NCBI GenBank assembly: GCA_963969595.1
Contig: OZ018408.1
Coordinates: 2,790,001-2,854,000 of the forward strand
Direction: 5' to 3'
DNA length: 64,000 nucleotides
DNA from: Neckera pumila
Lineage: Eukaryota; Streptophyta; Bryopsida; Hypnales; Neckeraceae
Made by a program: the position numbers and the translations under genes. Within the stretch, counting starts at the first letter, position 1. Each line of letters begins with the position of its first letter. Below are positions 23,911 to 32,550 of this stretch, one piece after another. The notes under the pieces were generated by a model. That model was not told the origin of the DNA, ran no database searches, and saw only the letters and a list, made by a program, of their open reading frames with translations.

Positions 23911-24396
23911 TAGCGTGGACAACTTCCTGACCGTGCGTCCCCCGGCCGCGTGCTTGGTACCGTCGGAAAGCTCTCGCCGAGGAGGGGTGCACCGGCTTGG
24001 TTTCGTGGCGTTTGGAACGGTGGTGCAAAAGTTATTGAATTTCAAAGTATTTATTGATTAAAAAATTAGAAAATTACTTTTACTTTGATTTTGGTGGCGT
24101 TCTTGCTACTGGGAGTGGAACCAAGAGTTAGAAAATTGCTTTTACTTTGATTTTGGTGGCGTTCTTGCTACTGGAAGTGGAACCAAGAGTTAGAAAATTG
24201 CTTTTACTTTGATTTTGGTGGCGTTCTTGCTTCTGGGAGTGGAACTGGGAGTGGAACCGGGAGTTAGAAAATTACTTTTGCTTTGATTTTGGTGGCGTTC
24301 TTGCTTCTAGGAGTGGAACTGGGAGTGGAACCGAGAGTTAGAAAATTACTTTTCCTTTGATTTTAGTTGTGGCAACGACACAGGGCACACTAGTCA
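23911..24396 (+). repeat. Dispersed repeat family R, copy with internal minisatellite
   Basis: The head contains GGTACCGTCGGAAAGCTCTC and GGTTTCGTGGCGTTTGGAAC, and the tail GGCAACGACACAGGGCACAC. Partial or diverged relatives lie at about 27,765-28,005, 33,380-33,600, 33,640-33,845 and, inverted, about 33,855-34,035 and 40,420-40,560. This copy is GC/CpG-rich in the head. Its identity (SINE or other non-autonomous element) is not clear. Confidence 0.65.
24065..24370 (+). repeat. Minisatellite, 62/74-bp units x about 4.5
   Basis: Units start (A/G)TTAGAAAATT at 24,065, 24,127, 24,189, 24,263 and 24,337. Spacings are 62, 62, 74 and 74 bp; the longer units gained an extra 12-bp GGGAGTGGAACT type copy. 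It arose inside repeat family R, because other R copies have the segment once. Confidence 0.9.
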
Positions 24397-24859
24397 CCAT
24401 TGAAATTATAGTATTTTAATCCCATCTTAGAGCTATTGACGATTTAGTTTTCTTTCAATTTTGGACCTACTTCTACTTAACAATTTTTTGAAGAATGTAA
24501 CTTAAGTGAATATTTCTTGAATTTTTTATCCTAGATTGCCAACTCATTTATTCAACATAAAAATGTTTAAATTCAAAGTCTATAGTGCAATTTTTTTTAC
24601 ATGGCGGTCAAAGTCATCTGAAATTGCAAGTCAGTGTTCAAAAAAACAATTTCTTCCAACTTTAAATGCTAATGTCTTCTAATCTATACGGTCAAGCTTT
24701 ATAAAATTTCTACCACATAATTTGAAATAATTTAAGTACTGTAAGATCCTACGATTAGATTCTTAAAAAAAAAAATTTGCTTTTCTTTTATGAACGCAAT
24801 AGAACTAGCAGCTTTGAGTAGTTTTTGCCAAAAAATGGCCTTGGGACTTTAGGAGTTAA

Positions 24860-25564
24860 TCATATCTCATGTTTTTCAAAAAAATTCAAAAATCATTTTA
24901 TATTTTAAAATCATTTAAACTAATATGTCAAGTTTGAATTTTAGGGATTTTTAGTACGTAAAGAGTCCCCAAATTTAATGATTTGGAGCTAAAATTTCTA
25001 TGGTCTATTTCCATAGTAGGAAGTCACATTTCTATCAAGCGGCATTAAAAAACATTATATTTTATATCCTCTACGTCCAAGCAAAGAAGACTCCTTTGTG
25101 CGTGCAATTTTGAACATTGAATATCACATTTTTGATGAAACCACTTTACCATGAAGTCTTTCCAAATGGCATTTTCAGTTTCTTTTAAAATGATTTTTCC
25201 TATTTTTTACAAATTAAAATGTCAAAGTATGTATTTTCTTGTGATTCTACACTTTTCTAGTTCTCCTATTTAGAGAATTTTTTTTTCTTTTCCTTTATAG
25301 GGTACCTTCTTCTTATAGGTGACTGTATACATTTCTCATATTTTTTTTAAATGTTCTTCTATTTTTATAGTACTCCCCCCAAAATGGCTGAAATCAGCCA
25401 AAGTGGAACAAAAACGGAAGGTCATTCTTGCAACAACCCAGCTGTATTGTCCCTATGCCACCTTCTAAAGTTGTTGCTTTCTTGGATGGGGTCTGAAGTT
25501 TGTTGCTCTATAGACTAGGTGTTGAGCCTCTAATTTATAAAGTAGTACTATTGTCACTCTTATT
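24860..25564. other. AT-rich intergenic, no gene seen
   Basis: No supported gene or repeat border. Confidence 0.5.
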
Positions 25565-25835
25565 CATTAAGGGAGATTTGAGGCCTCCGGAAGATTGCAA
25601 ATTCCCGGATTGTGGGAACTCTGCTACATCGGCATAGTTTGATGTGGTTGAGAGGGTGCCACATTGTATTTTTTCAGAAATAAAATATCTTCAAATATTT
25701 TTAAATTTTTAATGTTTTTTATTTTTACTTTATTATTACTTTTTTATTAAATGAGATTCTAATAGCAATATTGTAATTTATAGCAAGGTAATCAATCCTA
25801 AAAGGGCCCTAGTTGCCCTCAAATCTCTATTAATG
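25565..25835 (-). mobile_element. MITE family A, copy 4
   Basis: A 271-bp copy, CATTAAGGGAGATTTGAGG ... CCCTCAAATCTCTATTAATG, with the order of copy 1 and a short A/T-rich core. Confidence 0.75.
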
Positions 25836-26463
25836 CTTTCCTAAATTGTTGATTTTTAAAGCAATAGTGCACTCGCTCTTACTCTTTAAAAAACAATTCA
25901 TAATTTGGAAGACTTCATATTTTTTAAGTACTAAAAAGTTTAAATCTTGTAAAATTTTGAACTTGTGAATTCTAAATTATGTCAATTTGTCAAATCAAAA
26001 TTCATAAATGGTTATTTTAGTAAAGTAGAAGGTTGTGATTTAAAATATCTAAATTTTTAAATTTAGAAGGTTTCAATTTGAAAATTCGAAAATTTGTTGA
26101 TTAATTATTTAATGTATATTATATTTATAAATATTTGATTATAAAAATTAAATTAAATTTTAAATTTATTAAAATTAAACTATAGTTTTATATATAAAAT
26201 TTCAAGTGCATTTGCTAATAAATAATGCATAAAGTTAGTAGTGAGTTAGGTCAAATTAATTGGTTAAGAATTTTCTAAAATGAACATTAGTGGACATTGG
26301 TGAATTTTGTAGGCCATCACATACATATCATGGAGCAGATGATCAATAATTAGTCTGCGTACATGGTAGATGATCATAGGAAGCTATTCAAGTGACAACA
26401 CGGTATTAAAATGTTTTTTACATTTGCTTTTCAAAAGAGCTATACAACATATGGCTCCATACG
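25836..26463. other. Very AT-rich intergenic, no gene seen
   Basis: Dominated by A/T runs and TTTAAATT-like words. Nothing else is supported. Confidence 0.5.
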
Positions 26464-27395
26464 TTAACCCCTAAAGTTTCACGACTATGTAATTACCAAA
26501 AACGCTCCAAAACTGCCATTTCTAATACAACTACCAAATTTTTGGAAAAAAACAATTTTTGACACATGTAACCATAGGGTCTTGTAGTATGATATTTTAA
26601 AAACATGTGGTAAAAATTTCAGAAAATTCCACCGTGTGGATCATAAGATATAAGCATTCAAAGTCTTGAAAACCATTTTTTCAATCCTGCGAAAAACCGG
26701 GCAGCTGCACTTTGCAAGCTCACTTTTCAATGAAAAAATGCCGATAAAGGTGGTGCTTCTTTAAATTCAGTTTCCTAAACAAGTTGTCTATATGCATGAA
26801 AAATTTCACATCATTTGGAATTGTACAACATATAGGAAAAAAATAGTAAGTAGAAAGAAATAGAAAGTGACTCAAAATACTAAATTGTTAAAAATTTAAT
26901 CATGGAATTTTAAATGCCAATCCCAATGGTTGTAATGTTGTAATAATCAATCTACATCCTAAGATTTTATTTTTTTCCAAAAATATTGAAAACTGAGTTA
27001 GATAAATGACTTTAAAGTTTTTTTTAGAGTAGAGAATCCATAACTGCCCCCAAACCAAAAACCCTCATAACTTTTGACTCATTGATTGAAATGGAGTGAC
27101 TCAAAGCTTTTTAAGTATATATAAATGTAGAGAACCAATTTCAAAAAAAAAAATTCCGGAAAATATGATTTTTTCTGATCTGCCCAAACTGCCCGGTTAC
27201 AAAAAAAAGTAACATATCAGGTCACAACTTTTGACTCGTATTTTGAAATGTCATGAAACTTGGTACACATGAAGATATTCCTTGCCCCCACCTTCTATTA
27301 AAATTTCAGCCTCAAATATGGATATCTCTAGTCACACGTACCTGCCCAAAATTTCTATACGGCCAAAAAACGCATGTTGGTCCTTTAGGGGTTAA
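26464..27395 (+). mobile_element. TTAA-flanked TIR element 4, intact 932-bp copy
   Basis: TTAACCCCTAAAGTTTC ... TCCTTTAGGGGTTAA. This is the best uninterrupted member of subfamily I, with elements 1 and 5. It gives the empty site for the 2.0-kb insertion in element 1: 'ggagtgactcaaagc' here against the duplicated TGATTCAA there. No coding capacity. Confidence 0.9.
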
Positions 27396-27439
27396 TGGAT
27401 CAAAACCGCCTCTTGTGATGACATCTTAGACATCTCTAA

Positions 27440-27634
27440 TGCAAAATTCATGTGTTGGGTGATTTCGATGAGGGCAAGTATAGCTACCAGTTTAAATTAG
27501 AACGCTCTAATAATAAACGGCGCAAGAAAGTGCAAGAATCTAGAAAAGATGCTGCAACTTCCGTTGATGAATCTACAAAAGCTAGCCTCATTGGCTCCTT
27601 AGCACTCCGTCGTCCAAAATTGGATGATGAATAA
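27440..27634 (+). CDS. Unrecognised 60-65 codon open frame, likely a 3' exon fragment
   Basis: The frame opens upstream without an ATG (a GTG lies at 27,452) and ends TAA at 27,632-27,634. It encodes a very basic middle (KRRKKVQESRKD) and a C-terminus ending RRPKLDDE. It has more CpG and better codon-like composition than its AT-rich surroundings. It begins 45 bp after TTAA element 4. I do not recognise the product; it could be the last exon of a dead or captured gene. Confidence 0.3.
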   Translation, partial: CKIHVLGDFDEGKYSYQFKLERSNNKRRKKVQESRKDAATSVDESTKASLIGSLALRRPKLDDE

Positions 27635-27764
27635 AGAAGTTCCATGGGCCTTTTGAACCACATAACGTTTCATTCATCCAAACCAATGCTTGATTTCTTC
27701 TTAAAATACACTTTTTGACGGAATTGAAGTATATAATACTACATATCCATACTTAAAGAAGGGT

Positions 27765-28005
27765 GCACGGGCTTGGTTTCATGGCAAGAAAGTTAATGGA
27801 TTTTTCTTTTTTTATACAAATAAAAAAACAAGAAAATTACTTTTACTTTGATTTTGGTCACATTCTTGGTACCGTTGGAAAGCTCTTGGTGAGGAGGGGT
27901 GAAAGATGTTGAATTTCAAACTTTGTATTATGAATCAAAAAACTAGAAAATCATTTTTACCATGATTGCTTGGATTGTCAGTCCTTCTGGCGATGGCACA
28001 CATTA
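27765..28005 (+). repeat. Dispersed repeat family R, decayed copy
   Basis: GGGTGCACGGGCTTGGTTTC and GGTACCGTTGGAAAGCTCTT match the head of the copy at 23,911, with CpG sites changed to TG/CA and the order partly rearranged. Confidence 0.6.
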
Positions 28006-28010
28006 TAGTA

Positions 28011-28227
28011 CACTATTGATGGTAAACAGTATTACCTACACTAACTGTTTTCAAAATATTATAACTTTTTACTCTTCATGAATATTTTTACTAGGAGCAT
28101 AGGTAATGATATGTTCCAAAGTTGCAGTTCTCAATGAATGTCGTTGGTAAATATACTCACCAAAACTAATAATTTATGGCATTCTGAAAGCAAGTAGTGT
28201 GGGTAACACTAAATACCATCATTAGTG
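28011..28227. mobile_element. Possible CACTA-type MITE
   Basis: Starts CACTATTGATGGTA and ends TACCATCATTAGTG; the two ends match at 13 of 14 positions as inverted repeats. Length 217 bp, non-coding. Termini beginning CACTA fit the CACTA superfamily, but a clean 3-bp target duplication is not visible. Confidence 0.45.
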
Positions 28228-28324
28228 TAGTACTTGTAAAGACACGAATACCGCTATGTAAAAATTTGAGAACAGGTCGATGCCTCTCGGTTCTTTGAAC
28301 CGAACCAAAAAACAACCTGCACGG

Positions 28325-28396
28325 AACTGGGGGAGATCGACCCTGGGACCTGTCAGGCAAACGGTTAGGACGTTTGTTACTCGGCGGTATCCAAGG
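28325..28396 (-). repeat. tRNA-derived sequence (possible SINE head)
   Basis: On the minus strand a CCGAGTAAC...-like A box is followed after about 30 bp by AGGGTCGATCTCCC, close to a pol III B box. The spacing and the intervening CTAACCGTTTGCCTGACAGG resemble a tRNA body. It will not close into a clean cloverleaf, so I call it a degraded tRNA-related head rather than a tRNA gene. Confidence 0.35.
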
Positions 28397-28639
28397 TAGC
28401 CCACTTCCCCCCCGCGGTGACAGCATCTCTCCAAGGACTCAGGGATGATAATGCTGCGTTGTTCTCCTGATTTATTACATGACGTGATTCCACAATGATG
28501 CACTATGGCGCTATTCGACGTTCCAACTGTCTTCTCGGCGCCCGCTGGGTTCTTCCACGATGCCCTTCTCTTCACGCATCGCGATCAGGCTCTGGCAGGG
28601 CTTCCTCCCGCTTCGGAATTAGGGTTAGGCTGACAGGGA

Positions 28640-29340
28640 TTGCGGATTCCGGAGGAAGCCGACAAGCCATGGGATGCAGGAGTTGCCCGAGATGTGACCG
28701 ACGAGACTTCCTTGCAGAGCTGGAATTCTCATGGTTGTGGTTCTACGTTTCAATCCCTGGAGGAACAGCGCTCCCACTTTGAATCGGACTTTCACAAGTT
28801 CAATGTGAGACATTCTTCATCCGATTCTGTAGTTTCCTTTTCCGTTTGGGCTGTGCAATTTCGTGGTGAATTGCGGGTGTGACACGCAGTAAGGGCAAGT
28901 GTCTGACAGAACATTTTTTGAACATTACTGTAGGTTTAACTCCTAAACGCCCAAGAAGCTCTTTCTGGTCAAATTTTAATCTTGGAGATTGTTTCGTGCG
29001 CTGTCTATTCTAGAAAAATGTTGGATGTTTAAAAGAGAGTGCAAAGTTTTGTTGAATAGGCTTACGCAATTAAGTTAGGGGTGACGTGTTCATGAGCGAG
29101 GGCGGGTCTGTCTTGCAGGTGAAGTGGAAGCTTGCCCGCAAAAGAAGCGCTGAACGAGGATGAGTTTGAGCAACTAGCGCAAGGTGATGCTGACGATGTC
29201 TCAAAGCATTTCGGGTTCGGACACTGAGACGGAGGCAGAGGATCATACATCATCTTCACAAGGGACCGCGAAGCAACCAGCTATACATTAAGTTGAAAGA
29301 ATCAGAAGATATCGTCGCCCTTAAGTGGCTGCGGATAAGG
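28640..29340 (+). pseudogene. VMS1/ANKZF1-like fragment (ribosome quality control peptidyl-tRNA hydrolase), dead
   Basis: The first exon, ending FHKFN at about 28,803 with a GTGAGA donor, contains a C2H2-type finger: WNSHGCGSTFQSLEEQRSHF then a His. This matches the plant VMS1/ANKZF1 finger ('...C..C...F.S...QR.H...D.H..N'), but the first zinc Cys is Ser. The second exon starts after a CAG acceptor at 29,119. It gives VKWKLA, then, after single-base A insertions in two homopolymers, NEDEFEQLAQGDADDV and SISGSDTETEAED, the family's conserved Ser/acidic stretch. A third shifted frame gives LYIKLKESEDIVAL, near the family's next block. The catalytic VLRF1 domain (GGHFAG motif) is absent. In the cell VMS1/ANKZF1 releases stalled nascent chains from 60S ribosomes; this copy cannot. 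Base errors in the assembly could mimic the frameshifts but not the missing domain. Confidence 0.7.
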
Positions 29341-29939
29341 AAGCCTTGTCGGGAGAGATAGATGAGTCCTGAACTTCGTTTGATTTAATTATGTGCCCAG
29401 GATTCCGTGTACGTCCATCCCGCGCTAAACCCTAGTGGAGCTCCACCGATTGGCAAACTGCCCATGTACAAATCATCTATCGGTATGGTTCATCCCTGTT
29501 TTGTTTGTCTCTTTTGCGACCTCTAGAAAATCGGTGTCCAGTTATTCTCATCCACTATCAGTCATGCCAATGCTTAACAAGAAGAGAGATATCAGCCCTC
29601 TTCCTGGATTGAACAGGTTTAGGGCTGGCTCATTATACCTTAGAGGATCAAGAATCCCGAATTGGGCTTTGTTCTGCTTAGCAGTTTTGAGTATGTCATA
29701 TGGGCACTTGACTTGTCTGATAGTTTTTTCTTTTTTGACCAATGCGTGGAATGTTCTTTGCTGATTCTGGTGGTATAAAGTTTGGAGCATCCGAATCGTC
29801 TTATTTTGATAATATGATCGATCAAATCAATCATTTTAACACCATGAATCCTTGTCTATTTTGAAAACGGCTGATCTCTTGGTGTCGATTTTCCTTGTTT
29901 CTTTGGCCTCCGGTTGTGTCCTCGTTCTAACAGGTTTGT
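29341..29939. other. No gene recognised between the two gene fragments
   Basis: Moderate GC with short frames on both strands, none with a recognisable motif. This may be residual intron or unrelated captured sequence. Confidence 0.4.
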
Positions 29940-32150
29940 AATCTCTTTTCTTCAGAGCCTCGAGTTTCCTCGTCAGGTATTGCTGGTCCAAGCGGTGAGA
30001 TGGACCTGGACTCATGCGGACTACCACTACCGCCCCGTCCATCACCTCCTCCACTTCCTTCTTCTGGGGAGACCAGGAATGTGCCAGTGCCTGCCCGTCC
30101 TCCACACCTGCACCACCTCGTCAGCTCAAGAGACACTATCCCCCCACCCGCTTTTCTAGCTGGACCTTCTCTGATTCCGCCGCCGCCTCCACCTATAGGC
30201 CGGGCCACCTCCTCCCCATGGGATATCTAGGGAAGATGCCCTCCGGGAACGGATGAAGAAGCAGCGCTTTCTAAATCTGAGAATGTTGAAAGCGGAGGAT
30301 TCTCACCGTAGGGTTCTAAAATTTTGTCTGATGTGGATATCTGGTTGTCAGGCTGTCGGGATGCAGTTGCTGCTCCCACTACTGATCCCTCACTTCCCCT
30401 CAAGGATATGCTTTCTCGGGTGAGACTGGTTTGCATAAATTTCTTTCTTGTGGCTTCCTTTTAATAGTATGTTCGTTTTTTGCACGTATTGTTCAATGCT
30501 TTTGCTATCATAAGTATATAGACTCAGCAGATGGAATGAAAGAAGCTAATTGTAAGTGCCGTATCATTGTTGGATATTGCAGCTGTAGTAAGAGCCTTGC
30601 AGAGAGTAGAGGGAGAGGAGTTGAAATGTGTCTGCAGTGATATGCTTCACAAGGCAGATGCCAGCATGCTGCATTGTGATACTTGCGATGATTTGTATGC
30701 TTCATCTTCTTACTATTTCGTGCAGAAGCCATATACTAATGTGGCATCCATCATGTACTTTTCAAGTGTGTAGATCTGTATGAGAGAGTATTGGATTAGT
30801 AATCTTTTGCAACTCACCAGGATTGGAACTTATCTGTACTAATTATTTTGGTTGCAAGCAGCGTATTTTATCTTCATTTCAATGGTCGTGCAGGTACCAT
30901 CCTACTTGTCTTGGCCTTTCACCACTTCAAACGAGGATTCAAAAGCAACATATTTGCCCATATCGCAGTGCTCTCTCGAATGGCGTGTTGTCCCTCAGTA
31001 CAGTGAGGTACACACTTGTCTTCTGCTTGCTGGCAAGATTTATATTCTTATGGGAGCAAATGTTAATTCAGGCAACTTTCAAGTCATGCCAATTTTCCAT
31101 CTAACCTTAACAAATCCGCTTCACTTGTGAATGGTTGATCACAATTTCATGTATCTGTTCCCATGCAGGTCCACATCACTGTAAGGCCATCCTCATCTAT
31201 GATTATTGAGTTCTTGAAATCTTCACGCTCAGTACCTTGCAGGTTCGTTCTTGTAGACTTCAGTACCTTGCAGTGCTTTTTGTGCCTTTCCAAGAAATAT
31301 TTCCGTTGGATGGTCGATACTCACATCGTGGTAGATTCTGTAGAATGGAAGAGGTTGTGATTATGGAGAAATTGATTGCATCACTCCAGGACTGGCGGGA
31401 TTTGTTGTCTGACATTCTGGAACCAGCCCTTGTGCAGCGTTCTCACAGTACTGTTGTAGATGTCTGCTCCCTTTTGCGAGCATTGAAGGTGGGTCTAGTT
31501 GATGTCTTCGTTTCACATGTGTGCAATTTTCATTTACTGACTTTGGTCACTCCCTCTTCCAGTGTACACGTTCAGTTTGAAGCTTTCCTCATCTCGTTAT
31601 TGCGTTGTGATACTTTGACAGGAATAAAGCGCCACGAGTACAATAAGCCTCCACTGAGACTTTCATCTTCTTCAGATGAGGCCCGTGATGTGTCGGTTGT
31701 ATACGTCTGTGAACTTCCAGAAGTGACTGGTCGGTTTGGTATCAAAAAGGCTCGAAAGTTCTTTAGTCGACTGGACCTCATTATGGCCTACTTCAATCGG
31801 TCGGGGGAATCCGTAATGGAATAACAATAGTTAGACAGCTCTTTGGGAAGGTAGAGTTTTTTATGACAAACAAACAGCCCATGTTATTATCAATATCGTG
31901 TTCTTTGTATTTCTGAAGCGTGTTCCTGCGTGATTTCATCGTACTATCACAATGTGGTAACTCCCTTGTTGCTTGGACTAGTGCTTGTGTAATTGGAGGT
32001 GCGGGAAATTTGTAGACTCAAGTGCAGCAGAGTACAACATTTAGCATGACACCGTCATTCCAACTGAATTTTGAGGAGGCAAACAGGCTTGATTGGCCAG
32101 CTCGCCCAGGGAGTCGCTATCCCATGTCAGTGGCAGCTTTTGTTGTAGGT
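29940..32150 (+). pseudogene. PHD-finger gene fragment, possibly PLU-1/KDM5-like, dead
   Basis: Exon-like blocks lie in one orientation with plausible splice sites. First is a Pro-rich block (about 30,000-30,230). Then ERMKKQRFLNLRMLKAEDSH (about 30,249-30,310) and a helical VDIWLSGCRDAV piece. A PHD finger follows, split by an intron: CVCSDMLHKADAS / LHCDTCDDLY (about 30,624-30,700), then YHPTCLGLSPLQ and ICPYR (about 30,895-30,970), with the last zinc ligand Cys changed to Arg. RPSSSMIIEFLKSSRSVP (about 31,184-31,240) and EKLIASLQDWRDLLSDILEP (about 31,364-31,430) come next; the spacing recalls the PLU-1 helical repeats beside the C-terminal PHD of KDM5 demethylases. A last block, FEEANRLDWPARPG, is at about 32,070. 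Stops separate the blocks. The PHD assignment is firm; KDM5 is an inference. Confidence 0.5.
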
Positions 32151-32472
32151 TATGTTTTCCCTGCTCCCCCGGCTCCCCCATGTCCTCTCATTCTTTTGTC
32201 AGTGGAAGCTTGGAAGCTGGACGTCCTTTAGAGTGTGGCCTGGGAAGTTGAACGTATGCATTGAACTTCCATGCTCTTCCACAGTCTTTGTATACAAGAT
32301 TTTTTCTTGCACAATCCTGTTTCAAAAAATCCCTTGATTTTCACGGAACAAGGGTGCATTCGCAGGCGAACTCACAAAAAAAATTCCGCTGAACCAACAA
32401 ACCCTTCTACGTGCAAATGGCCTTTGTACTGAGACTGGGCAACAGTATCTCCACCGTATGAGCACTGGTAAC
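32151..32472. other. No gene seen
   Basis: The right margin of the gene-fragment island, passing from moderate GC to AT-rich. No clear element border. Confidence 0.4.
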
Positions 32473-32550
32473 ATGCTTCAGGGGTTAACTCTAGGAAGAT
32501 GCTTTAGGGGTGAACTCTAGGAAGATGCTTTAGGGGTGAACTCTAGGAAG
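32473..32550 (+). repeat. 26-bp tandem repeat x 3 containing a TTAA-element end motif
   Basis: Three 26-bp units, each ATGCTT(C/T)AGGGGT(T/G)AA then CTCTAGGAAG. The first has CAGGGGTTAA and the others TAGGGGTGAA, close to the terminal CTTTAGGGGTTAA of the TTAA elements. Confidence 0.9.

Larger units (their letters stand above)
23373..24859 (-). mobile_element. TTAA-flanked TIR element 3, with a nested repeat
   Basis: Left end TTAACCCCTAAAGTCCC, right end GGGACTTTAGGAGTTAA. It is reversed relative to element 2 and similar to the element at 60,350. Between about 23,830 and 24,396 an unrelated repeat block has inserted. Without it the element would be about 920 bp. Confidence 0.8.

Noticed and set aside
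23824..24061. ORFs through the TTTG run
   Set aside because: Cys/Phe/Val or Lys/Gln/Asn/Thr repeats come only from the microsatellite.
24065..24370. Repeat array as CRISPR
   Set aside because: Units are contiguous tandem repeats without unique spacers, in a eukaryotic genome; a minisatellite.
28325..28396. Functional tRNA gene on the minus strand
   Set aside because: A- and B-box-like words are there, but stems do not pair well and the T loop lacks a base; kept only as a tRNA-derived repeat.
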